From the NCBI GenBank assembly GCA_012839035.1, contig DUOB01000004.1, positions 28,662-92,661 of the forward strand: a stretch of 64,000 nt of DNA, in the 5' to 3' direction. Within the stretch, counting starts at the first letter, position 1. Each line of letters starts with the position of its first letter. Positions 9,617 through 18,137 of the stretch are shown piece after piece. The translations under genes and the position numbers were made by a program. Below the pieces are notes generated by a model. It was not told the origin of the DNA. It searched no databases and worked only from the letters and a program-made list of their open reading frames with translations. The DNA comes from Propionibacterium sp. (GTDB lineage Bacteria > Actinomycetota > Actinomycetes > Propionibacteriales > Propionibacteriaceae).

Positions 9617-9703
9617 GCCCGCGAGTTTAGAGGCAGATCTCCTGCAGCTGACTGTGTCCGGTCAGCCTTTCTCGCAGAGGGCCGGGGTACGCAGCAAAGT
9701 TGG

Positions 9704-10627
9704 TCAGGTGCTTGCGTACGTTTCCTGCTCCTCGGGCGTCGCACGACGCAGGACCAGTCGCGTCCACGCACCGAGGAAGATCCGCTCGTCGCCGGACAGT
9801 TCGCGACGGCGGCCCGTGGGGATCGGCGTGTTCGGCATGCCACCCGAGGCATCGGCCACGAACGTGCCGTTGGCGGAGCCCAAGTCCTCGATGAACCACC
9901 GGGTGCCGTCGGTTGTCAGCTGGGCCTGGCGCCGGCTGATGCCGGTGTCCGGTTCGCAGTCGACGTCCGGGCGGATATTGCGGCTGCGGGAGGGACGCCC
10001 GATCAGCAGTGAGCGTTTGCGCAGAGGAACGATCTCCGGCAACCCCGGTGATGGCATCGGGTCAGGGCTCTCCTGCAGCGAATACCACTCCGGGTCGACC
10101 CAGATCTCCAGGACCCATTCGAACGATTCGGTGGCCTCGTCGAGATCGGCAGCCGGGGAAGCCCACCGACCGCCTGTCGGGGCATCCAGTGCAGAAGCCG
10201 GCGGCGAAGGCATCGGGGGCGCGGGCGGTGCCGTTGGGGTGACGTCAGGTCCCTCGGCGGACGGCGCTGCATCGCCTTCCGGTGTGGGTGAAGCGTCCGG
10301 AGGCGACGGTTGAGCAGAGGTCCCGGCGAGCTGGTCGGGTGTGTCCGCGTCCGGCAGCGGAGTATCCAGATCGAGGATCGACGGCTCGGGTGGCCTCGGC
10401 ATCGTGCCGGTGGTGTAGTCGTATCCACACGCTTCGCAGAACAGCGCTCCGGGGGCATTCATCACCGCACAGTTGGGGCAGACCACACCGATCGGCTTCG
10501 GTTGGTCCGCCGGCGCGGGGGCTGCTTTCGCCGGCGCGGCACCGACGGACCCGATCGGCGACCCACAGGTGTCGCAATAGTCGGTCGATTCGCTGGGGTG
10601 CCCGTTGGGGCAGGTGGCAGCTGCCAT
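9704..10627 (-). CDS. FHA domain protein with N-terminal zinc ribbons
   Basis: SLLIGRPSRSRNIRPDVDCEPDTGISRRQAQL...IEDLGSANGTFV; two C-x2-C pairs at the N-terminus. Confidence 0.92.
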   Translation of the reverse strand: MAAATCPNGHPSESTDYCDTCGSPIGSVGAAPAKAAPAPADQPKPIGVVCPNCAVMNAPGALFCEACGYDYTTGTMPRPPEPSILDLDTPLPDADTPDQLAGTSAQPSPPDASPTPEGDAAPSAEGPDVTPTAPPAPPMPSPPASALDAPTGGRWASPAADLDEATESFEWVLEIWVDPEWYSLQESPDPMPSPGLPEIVPLRKRSLLIGRPSRSRNIRPDVDCEPDTGISRRQAQLTTDGTRWFIEDLGSANGTFVADASGGMPNTPIPTGRRRELSGDERIFLGAWTRLVLRRATPEEQETYAST

Positions 10628-10629
10628 TG

Positions 10630-11907
10630 TCAGCCTCGGATCCTGGTGGTCTTGGTGGAGGCGGTGTCGAGGGCCATCTCGTCCGCCTTGTCGACGGCTT
10701 TCTTCAACCTGACCGTACCCGTTTCGACGTCCTGCACATCGACGACCTTCCGCAGTTTTGCGGTCGCTTCATCGTTGCCGGTTTCCGCGGCCAGTTGGAC
10801 CGCCCGGCCGAGCTTCGTCGTTGCGGTGGCGTCGTCACCTGCAGCTTTGGCCGCCAGCCCCTGCTGGATCGCCTCGGCCAGCTCGGTCTGGCCCGTGTAG
10901 TGCGCCACGGCTGGATTGATCCGCGTCGTGAGGGTGCCATCGGATGACCACTTCGCCTTGACCAGGCCCTGCGTCACGACCTCGTCACGCACCGAGAGCT
11001 GTACGCGGGCCGCCAGCTGCTCCTGGCCGACAGCTTTCGCGGGGAGGCGGATCGCGACGTGATAGTCGCGGGACTCGTCGCCCCAGGCTCCGGTCGGATA
11101 GCCGCGGGTGAGCGGGTTGACCTGGCGGGAACGGTTGGTGAGGTCTTCGACCGTGGGGGAGACCTGGCGTACGAACATCACCTGCGCGCCCTGGGGCGCC
11201 CAGACCCGCAGCTCCGCCTCGGCGACCCCGCGGCCCATCGACTTCTGCATCAGCTCGGCGAAGACCGCGCCCATCTGGGTCGGGTGGGGGATGATATCGA
11301 CCGTTCCGAGGAGGGCCTGGGCCACTCGACGAATCTCGGAGACCTTCCAGTCGACGCCGATCCCGCGGCAGTCACACTGGAACTGGCCGATGGACGCCTG
11401 GATGGCAGCGTCCAGCTGCTGTGGCGTCTCGTTGTGGTTCTCGCCGTCCGTCAACAGGATCGCGTGGCGTTGGGTGAGGCCCGGGATCGAATTGAACAGG
11501 GCCCGGGTCAGATTCAGCCAGGACCCGATGGCGGTGCCACCATCGGAATGGAAATAGCGGATGGCCTGTGCAGCCTGGAAGCGGGTGGAGGAGTCCATGC
11601 GGACCATGCCCTGTCCGCCCCGGGTGACCGGATAGGCCAGATAGGCCTGATGGTTGCCGGCGACGACGGCGAACCACGTCCCGTCGACGATGTGGTCGAG
11701 CGCCACGATCGCCGCGTTCTTGGCGGCCTCCATGTTGCTCTCGCCCATGGAACCGGACGTGTCCACGATGATGATCTCCCCGGCGCCGCCGCCGCTCTGA
11801 CCGGCCGTGCCTGCGCCGGAGCAGCTCACCGTGACGATCGCGTTGACATCGGTGCCGCCATCGGGGAGGAATTCGTTCTGATAGACGGCCGAAGTGAAAT
11901 CTGCCAT
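10630..11907 (-). CDS. vWA domain protein (TerY-like)
   Basis: MIDAS motif IIIVDTSGSMGESNMEAAKNA. Confidence 0.9.
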   Translation of the reverse strand: MADFTSAVYQNEFLPDGGTDVNAIVTVSCSGAGTAGQSGGGAGEIIIVDTSGSMGESNMEAAKNAAIVALDHIVDGTWFAVVAGNHQAYLAYPVTRGGQGMVRMDSSTRFQAAQAIRYFHSDGGTAIGSWLNLTRALFNSIPGLTQRHAILLTDGENHNETPQQLDAAIQASIGQFQCDCRGIGVDWKVSEIRRVAQALLGTVDIIPHPTQMGAVFAELMQKSMGRGVAEAELRVWAPQGAQVMFVRQVSPTVEDLTNRSRQVNPLTRGYPTGAWGDESRDYHVAIRLPAKAVGQEQLAARVQLSVRDEVVTQGLVKAKWSSDGTLTTRINPAVAHYTGQTELAEAIQQGLAAKAAGDDATATTKLGRAVQLAAETGNDEATAKLRKVVDVQDVETGTVRLKKAVDKADEMALDTASTKTTRIRG

Positions 11908-11928
11908 GGTCCTGCTCTTCTCCCTGCG

Positions 11929-13197
11929 TCAGTCGATGCGTGATGTCGTGTTCACTGGGACAGTATGCACGGTCGGGGTCGAGGCTTCCGGTTCGATCGG
12001 CGTCTCCCCGGAGGCGAGTGCCTGTCCGGGGAAGCCATCCAGCGGTCCGAATCGGGCCAGCGCCACGGTGATGTTGTCCTTGCCGCCCTGTGCGTTCGCC
12101 CAGCGCACGAGGTCTCTCGCCAACAGGGTCGGGTCCTTGGCGGCCGGATTGTCGAGGAGGATCCGCGCGAACACGAGCTCGAGGTCCTCGGGGTCGGAGG
12201 CGTAGTTCCACAGTCCATCGGAACAGACGAGGAGCCAGCCGTTGCCGGGACGCTGGAGGTGCCCGAAGGTCGGTTCCACATCGGGTGCGTCCAGACCGAG
12301 CCAACGGGTGATCGCGTGGGAACCGGGCCCGCTCTCCGCCTCCTCGCGGGACATGCCGGCAGCCATCCTCAACTGGGCCATGGAGTCGTCGACGCTGAGC
12401 TGCAGGGAGTCACCGGTGTCGGCCATCCAATAGACGCGCGAGTCACCGATGTTGCCCCACACGATGAGATCCCCGTCCACTTCAGCGGCCGCGATCGTGC
12501 AGGAGGGTGCATTGGTGCTGCTGGCCTCGGTGCCTGCGACGACAGCGTCGTTTGCGGTGCGGAAGGCCTCCACGAACGTTGTCCGCAGAGCTTGGATCTG
12601 CGACTCCGGCACGGCCATGCCCCGGGGATGTTGTGCGACGAGTACGCCCCGCGCGGCGCGTGCGGCCGCCAACGAAGCGAGGTGGGAGTCGTCCGACGAG
12701 GAGACTCCATCGCACACCACCAGGACCGCATGGCTGCCCGGTGCCGCATCGGCGGACAGTGCCATGGCGTCCTCGTTGCGGTGGTGACGCAGGCCGCGGT
12801 CGCACATGCCGCCCACCCAGTTGGCCGGGCTTTCGGCGAAATGATCGCGTTCCGAGGGGGCCTTGGCGCCACATTGTTCGCAATAGCCGTCAGCATCGAT
12901 CCGTCCGCCGCACTCCAGGCAGGGCCGCGGCGAACCATCCGCGTCCGGGTCGTCACCGGGACTGTGCAGGACCCGCGAGACCGGCAGCTCGTCGGCAACC
13001 ACTTCCGTCGGCCGTTCCTCGGTGGGGGTCAACTGTGTTCCGCACCCCTCACAGAAGGCCTCCCAAGCGGCGACAGGGGCCCCGCACGAGGGGCAATGGA
13101 CATTGTCGGGCCGCAGCGGCACGGCAGTCGCGCCCTTGTCATCCGGGTGGTCGCGTCCGACGACGGATCCGAATTGCTCACTCACAGCAGACTCCAT
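11929..13197 (-). CDS. PP2C-family serine/threonine phosphatase with N-terminal zinc ribbons
   Basis: GLRHHRNEDAMAL, VVCDGVSSS, GNIGDSRVYW, VCSDGLWNY; CPSCGAP..FCEGCG and CLECGGRIDADGYCEQCG. Confidence 0.93.
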   Translation of the reverse strand: MESAVSEQFGSVVGRDHPDDKGATAVPLRPDNVHCPSCGAPVAAWEAFCEGCGTQLTPTEERPTEVVADELPVSRVLHSPGDDPDADGSPRPCLECGGRIDADGYCEQCGAKAPSERDHFAESPANWVGGMCDRGLRHHRNEDAMALSADAAPGSHAVLVVCDGVSSSDDSHLASLAAARAARGVLVAQHPRGMAVPESQIQALRTTFVEAFRTANDAVVAGTEASSTNAPSCTIAAAEVDGDLIVWGNIGDSRVYWMADTGDSLQLSVDDSMAQLRMAAGMSREEAESGPGSHAITRWLGLDAPDVEPTFGHLQRPGNGWLLVCSDGLWNYASDPEDLELVFARILLDNPAAKDPTLLARDLVRWANAQGGKDNITVALARFGPLDGFPGQALASGETPIEPEASTPTVHTVPVNTTSRID

Positions 13198-15557
13198 TTC
13201 CTCAGCCGGTTGGCGCGATCGATCAACTCCACACGGGATTCGGGCTTGTGTTGGGCCAGGGCCCGATAGGCGTCCGCAAGCGCGGCGCGCAAAGCATCCT
13301 CGGTCGCCGGATGTTCGCCGACCGTGGCGTTGCGGCGCGGCCCATGGGCCCGAACCTCGCCCAGCGCTCGCTCCAGGATGTGCACGGTGAACTCCTCCGC
13401 CTGGGGAGCATCCATCCTGACTCCGCGCACCGACCTCATCGCTTCGTCGAGCTCCTTCAAACCAGCACCCAGCGTGAGCAAGTGGCGGGCCCGCAGCCGC
13501 CGCGACTCGGCGTACCCCCGGGATGTGGTCGGCACCCGGTCCAGCGCCGCCACCGCGCCGTCGAGGTCGCCCTTGTGGGCCCGGATGCGCGCCAGCCCGA
13601 ACGCCGCCGGGCTCACATAGTTGGCGTCCGTGGCGACACAGGTGGCGTACAAGCCCTCCGCGATCGCCGACTCGCCACCGTGCTCACACGCCAGGGCGAG
13701 GGCCAACTTGGGGGCCAACTCGCCGGGTAGTTGTCCATAGACGGCGTTGAAAGCAGCCTGGGCGGCGCCCCAATCCTCGTGTTGCAGCGCAGCGAGGCCC
13801 TGTGCCCACACAGCACGCCACTCCCAGGGGTCGTCGGTCAGCAGTTGTTTCGCCAACTCATCGATTGCGGCGGTCCGGCCGCCGATCTCCAGCAAGGCCC
13901 GGCACTTCGCCAGCACGACTTCCGCACTGCGGGCGGGGGCGTTGCCGAGCACTTTCAGGCGTTCGCGGGGGTCATCGACGGAGACGTTGCTGAGCCAGCC
14001 GTGTTGGGGATCGTGCGAATCCGCCCGCAGCCGGGGGAGTGACGCCCAGTCCAGGCTGCTGCCCACCACGGACGGGGACTCGAACAACACGGAAGCGGCA
14101 GACGTCAGCGCCGTGCCGCGCGTACGCCTGGCAACCGTTTCCCGCAGCACGCCGAGCAACTGCATGCGCAACTCATCGGCCGTTGTGAAACGGTCTGCCG
14201 GATCCGGGGCACAGCACCGTTGCAGAAGGCGATAGAAGGAGTCGTTCTGCTGGAACAGCGGCGTCTTCTCCGCCGGGGGAAAAGTGAACTCGAAGGTCGT
14301 CTGATAGCCCCGGAATTCCGCACAGAGCACCATCAGCGTCCGTCCGATGGTGAAGATGTCCGACTGCGGACTCACCCCCTGGGTGACCACTTCAGGAGCC
14401 TGATAACCGACCGTGCCGTAGATCGCGGAGTCCTGATCATCGGCCCTGCGCACGCCACCGAGGTCGATGAGCTTCAGCCCATCCCCCACCTGAATGACGT
14501 TGTCCGGCTTGAAGTCGCAATAGATCAGGCCCTGATCGTGGAGGTATTGGAAGGCGGGCAACAATTCCACGAGATAGGCGATCGCCTGGTCGACGGGGAG
14601 CGGGTCGTAGACGCCCCCGTTCTTGGCCATGCGATCCTGCAACAGTTGTTTGAGGGAGCGGCCACCGACGAACTCCATGACGATGTAGCCCGATCCCTCG
14701 TGGCTCACGAAGTTGTGGATCTCGACGATCAGGGGATGGGTGACCTGGGCGAGGAACTGCTGTTCCGCAATCGCTGCGGCGTTCGCGTCGGCATCACCGG
14801 AGTTGAGCAGGCCCTTGAGGACGACCCAGCGTCGGGAGACGTTGAGGTCCTGGGCGAGGTAGATCCAGCCGAGACCACCGTGGGCGAGACATCCCGCCAC
14901 CTCGTATTGGCCGGCCACCACGTCGCCCGCGCCCAGCTTCGGATCGAAGGAGAAGGGGTTGCGACACTTGGCACAGAACCCGGTTGTGCGACCGGGCAGG
15001 CCTTGTCGGGACCGACCAACCGGTGCGCTGCAGCTCGGACAGGCACGCTTGTGTTCCGGCACGACCGGATTGGCCAGGACCGCCTGCCTCGGATCGACCG
15101 CCGGTGCGGGTGGCACCCGAGTGAGCCCGGCGCCGATCCGTGCCCCTCGCGTGCGCTGGGCCGCTGACGTTGTCCGTCGAGTCGTGCTGCGCCCCGCTGC
15201 GAGCTGGCTGCCGAGCGCAGCCGAACCGAGGCGGGTCGAGATGGTGGTCAGCGTGGTCAGGCCGGCATCGGCGTCCTCCGGCGGGGCGGCCGCATCCGGC
15301 GGAGACCCGCAGATGTCGCAATAGCCGTCCCGGATCTCCCCGCCACACCCCGGCATGGGACAACGTCCGGTGGCAGCGGACGAGGGGCGGGCGCCGGGAC
15401 GGGCGTTCAGTGTCGGTTTCGCCGCCGCAACAGTGGGTGCGCGCGTGGCCGCCGAGCCTGGCGGGTTGTCCGCGCGCAGGGCGCCGGCCGGCATGCCACA
15501 AATGTCGCAATAGCCATCTGCGATGGAGCCGACGCATCCCGGCTGAGCACACTTCAC
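13182..15557 (-). CDS. PknG-like serine/threonine protein kinase with zinc-ribbon/rubredoxin-like N-terminus and C-terminal TPR
   Basis: IYCDFKPDNVIQVGDGLKLIDLGGVRR catalytic loop, PknG-type; GTG start at 15557 overlaps the upstream TGA. Confidence 0.93.
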   Translation of the reverse strand: MKCAQPGCVGSIADGYCDICGMPAGALRADNPPGSAATRAPTVAAAKPTLNARPGARPSSAATGRCPMPGCGGEIRDGYCDICGSPPDAAAPPEDADAGLTTLTTISTRLGSAALGSQLAAGRSTTRRTTSAAQRTRGARIGAGLTRVPPAPAVDPRQAVLANPVVPEHKRACPSCSAPVGRSRQGLPGRTTGFCAKCRNPFSFDPKLGAGDVVAGQYEVAGCLAHGGLGWIYLAQDLNVSRRWVVLKGLLNSGDADANAAAIAEQQFLAQVTHPLIVEIHNFVSHEGSGYIVMEFVGGRSLKQLLQDRMAKNGGVYDPLPVDQAIAYLVELLPAFQYLHDQGLIYCDFKPDNVIQVGDGLKLIDLGGVRRADDQDSAIYGTVGYQAPEVVTQGVSPQSDIFTIGRTLMVLCAEFRGYQTTFEFTFPPAEKTPLFQQNDSFYRLLQRCCAPDPADRFTTADELRMQLLGVLRETVARRTRGTALTSAASVLFESPSVVGSSLDWASLPRLRADSHDPQHGWLSNVSVDDPRERLKVLGNAPARSAEVVLAKCRALLEIGGRTAAIDELAKQLLTDDPWEWRAVWAQGLAALQHEDWGAAQAAFNAVYGQLPGELAPKLALALACEHGGESAIAEGLYATCVATDANYVSPAAFGLARIRAHKGDLDGAVAALDRVPTTSRGYAESRRLRARHLLTLGAGLKELDEAMRSVRGVRMDAPQAEEFTVHILERALGEVRAHGPRRNATVGEHPATEDALRAALADAYRALAQHKPESRVELIDRANRLRKWSLL

Positions 15558-16759
15558 TCCGCCTGCTCCTTGGGTTGACTCGCCAGCCACTGGACGAAGA
15601 CCTCATAGGCCTCCACCAGCTCGGTGGCCAACGGCACCGGCGAAGGGCGCCTGGTGAGAATGTCGGTGGCCAGTGCATCCAGCGCGGTCAGGTCCGCGTT
15701 GCTGCCGAATCCAAGCCGGACGGCCCTGGACCGTTGCCCCGCCAGCCTGTCCACCAAGTCCTCGTGCTGTTGCAGCGCCTGCGTATAGGCGTCCTGCACC
15801 ACCTGCATCGCCCGGCCCACCCGGTGCAGCTTCTCGAGATAGTCCTCCAGCTCCGGACGGGTGTTCGGGAGCGGGCCCAGCGCTTCCGGGTCAGGGACGG
15901 CATAGCGTGGTGCGGGAACGACCCGGCGTACGCATTGGGTCACCAACTGCTCCATCGCAGCCTGACGCGACTCGAGATCATCACGCAGCTCCCTGGCCTT
16001 GTCGACCAGGCCGCGCGCCTCCCTGCGCTCGACCCCACCCACGATCAGATCACGTTCGAACCGGGCCGCCTCGATCTCGGCGGGGCCGATCATTCCGCCG
16101 ATGTCTCCGCCACGGTCGAGCCGTTGGACCATGTTGTTCACGCGCTGGGCCAACTCGGAAAGTTTGGCCTCGGGTTCGTTCCGCAGGCCGGCCGGTTCCA
16201 GCGCCACTTGGTCCCGGATGCGTTCAATCTGCGCCCGCAGATCGCGCAGCCGAGCGGTGACCTGGTCGGCATCGGGGTCGAGCTTCAACCGGGTCCGGAG
16301 CTGGGCGGCCATTGCGTCCGCCAATCGGCAGGCTTCCGGCAGCGACACGGACAGTCCATCGGTGCCGAGTGGACTTCCGGCATCGCGGTTGGCATCGGCG
16401 GCCAGCAGCGACGGGTCGAGGGTGGCGTCGAGGCGACCCCAGATCAGAGCCGCCATGCGCTCCCGTTCGGTCAGCCCGACCCGACCCGAGTCCCAGGTGG
16501 CCAGCAGCAGATCAAGCCTGTCCTTGACCGCCTTCCACAGTGCGAGGGACAGCATCATGTCGCGCGTGAGCTGAGCGCGGTGGGGCGACTTCAGCACGGC
16601 GGCGTCCAACAGATCCAGCTCGCGTCGCCGGCCATCCACCCAGGTGATCATTTCCCCCAGGTAGCGCCGCGCCTGTTCCGGATGGAGCGGGACACCGAGG
16701 CGTCCCGGAGCGGCTGGGGCAACGACGGCTCGGGCGCGCGGGGAGGGTGGGGTGGTCAT
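15554..16759 (-). CDS. Conserved hypothetical, helical/coiled-coil protein in signalling operon
   Basis: Complete ORF from ATG at 16759, charged helical composition, no recognised domain. Confidence 0.75.
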   Translation of the reverse strand: MTTPPSPRARAVVAPAAPGRLGVPLHPEQARRYLGEMITWVDGRRRELDLLDAAVLKSPHRAQLTRDMMLSLALWKAVKDRLDLLLATWDSGRVGLTERERMAALIWGRLDATLDPSLLAADANRDAGSPLGTDGLSVSLPEACRLADAMAAQLRTRLKLDPDADQVTARLRDLRAQIERIRDQVALEPAGLRNEPEAKLSELAQRVNNMVQRLDRGGDIGGMIGPAEIEAARFERDLIVGGVERREARGLVDKARELRDDLESRQAAMEQLVTQCVRRVVPAPRYAVPDPEALGPLPNTRPELEDYLEKLHRVGRAMQVVQDAYTQALQQHEDLVDRLAGQRSRAVRLGFGSNADLTALDALATDILTRRPSPVPLATELVEAYEVFVQWLASQPKEQAE

Positions 16760-16817
16760 GGTTGTCCACCGTAGTGGGCGCGGGGGACAGTGATCGACGG
16801 TTGGATGTTCGGCAGCG

Positions 16818-18137
16818 TCATGCGTACTCCTGCAGTCGAGGCCGGACACCCGCCCAACTGCACAGGATCGCGACGAGGCCGCCGAAACCGATCACCAACG
16901 TGCTCAGTGTCACGCTCGAGGCCAGCGATGTGATCAACATCCTCGACTGGGTCGAGGAATTGGTCATGGCGTCGGTGACGGCGGTGTCGAAGGTCACGAA
17001 TCGGCCGCCGGCCGCCGGTCCGGTGTCCTGCACGATCTGGCGCTGGGCCTCATCCCACTCGCCCTGGGTCGCCAGGACGCGGAGGTCCCCATGTGCCTCC
17101 ACATAGCGGTCCCAGGCAACGTGGAGGTCATAGGCCGCTGTCGTGGGAATCCGCTCCAGCGCCGTCCGGGTCCGGTCGGCTGCATTCGACCACGGCTGGT
17201 CCGCGGCCGGATCGGTGCGCCGCTGGATGAGCGCGAGAGCCTCCTGGGCACGGGCGTCATAGGCGGAACCCCGGGCAGCCGCGCTCTCCTGGAACGTGAC
17301 GATCTCGTTGTGCACCACCTGCTGCGCCTGGGTATCGGCGGTCGTCAGCGCGGACAACCCGATCGCCCATGACGCCGCCACTAACAGGATCGCCGCAGTG
17401 ATGCCCAGATTGACGAGACGCCGGAACCGAATGCTCAGCGTCAGCGCGGTGCCGACCAGCCCGGCCAGGGCCAGAATGCCGGACAGTGCCAGCGGTACGC
17501 GGGAGACTCCTGCGGTGCTGGCGTCGACGTGGCCGGAGTTGGTCTCGACGAGGGTGTTGAGCGGAGGGAGCACCTGTGTCCGCAGCATCGCTGCGGCAGC
17601 CACGAGAGCCTCCTCTCCGGCCGGGGTGCCCCGACCGAGCCGAGCCTCCTCCAATTTGGCGGTGTAGGCGTCGAGCTCGCGATTGACCTCCGCGAGGCTG
17701 GAGGCGTCGCTCGGCGAGTGGGCTGCTGCCTCGACCAGAGTCGCTCGCGCCTCCGCCACGGTGTCGCCGTAGTCGCCGTCCTGGCCGGTCAGCAGTTCGT
17801 GTGCCGCGGCAGCATCCGCGCGCAGGACATCGGTCCGGACCTGTTCGACCCGGCTCAGCTGGCCGATCGATTCCCCCGCTCCGGCCAGGGCACTGCGCGC
17901 GTTCGTCAGCGACAGCACCCCGAGGACCGTGAAAGCGATGAGGGAGAGCAGCGTGAACGTGAACCAAGCACGCAGGAGTTTCGGGGTGGGCGTGGTGGGC
18001 GTCTCCGGACGGGCGATCGGAGGACCGGCCGGCACCTGACCGGGGCGTTTCCGGGCGACGGTCCCAGACGGCGTGCCACGTCTCCCGGCCGTGGGAGCAG
18101 CCGACGCGGCCTGGGGCTTCGATGGGGTGGCGGCCAT
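16818..18137 (-). CDS. GlnX-like membrane sensor protein (4 TM)
   Basis: 439 aa, TM segments LLRAWFTFTLLSLIAFTVLGVLSL, VPLALSGILALAGLVGTALTL, LGITAAILLVAASWAIGLSAL, STLVIGFGGLVAILCSWAGV flanking two extracytoplasmic helical regions; adjacent to pknG-like gene. Confidence 0.6.
   Translation of the reverse strand: MAATPSKPQAASAAPTAGRRGTPSGTVARKRPGQVPAGPPIARPETPTTPTPKLLRAWFTFTLLSLIAFTVLGVLSLTNARSALAGAGESIGQLSRVEQVRTDVLRADAAAAHELLTGQDGDYGDTVAEARATLVEAAAHSPSDASSLAEVNRELDAYTAKLEEARLGRGTPAGEEALVAAAAMLRTQVLPPLNTLVETNSGHVDASTAGVSRVPLALSGILALAGLVGTALTLSIRFRRLVNLGITAAILLVAASWAIGLSALTTADTQAQQVVHNEIVTFQESAAARGSAYDARAQEALALIQRRTDPAADQPWSNAADRTRTALERIPTTAAYDLHVAWDRYVEAHGDLRVLATQGEWDEAQRQIVQDTGPAAGGRFVTFDTAVTDAMTNSSTQSRMLITSLASSVTLSTLVIGFGGLVAILCSWAGVRPRLQEYA

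Noticed and set aside
9647-9672. Hairpin GCTGAC...GTCAGC followed by CTTTCTC between MFS and FHA genes
   Set aside because: Only 6 bp and T-rich tail on the plus strand, which has no gene ending here.
8087-10012. 641-aa plus-strand ORF
   Set aside because: Arg/Gln/Gly/Asp-rich shadow of DUF3107, MFS and FHA genes; spans several real genes.
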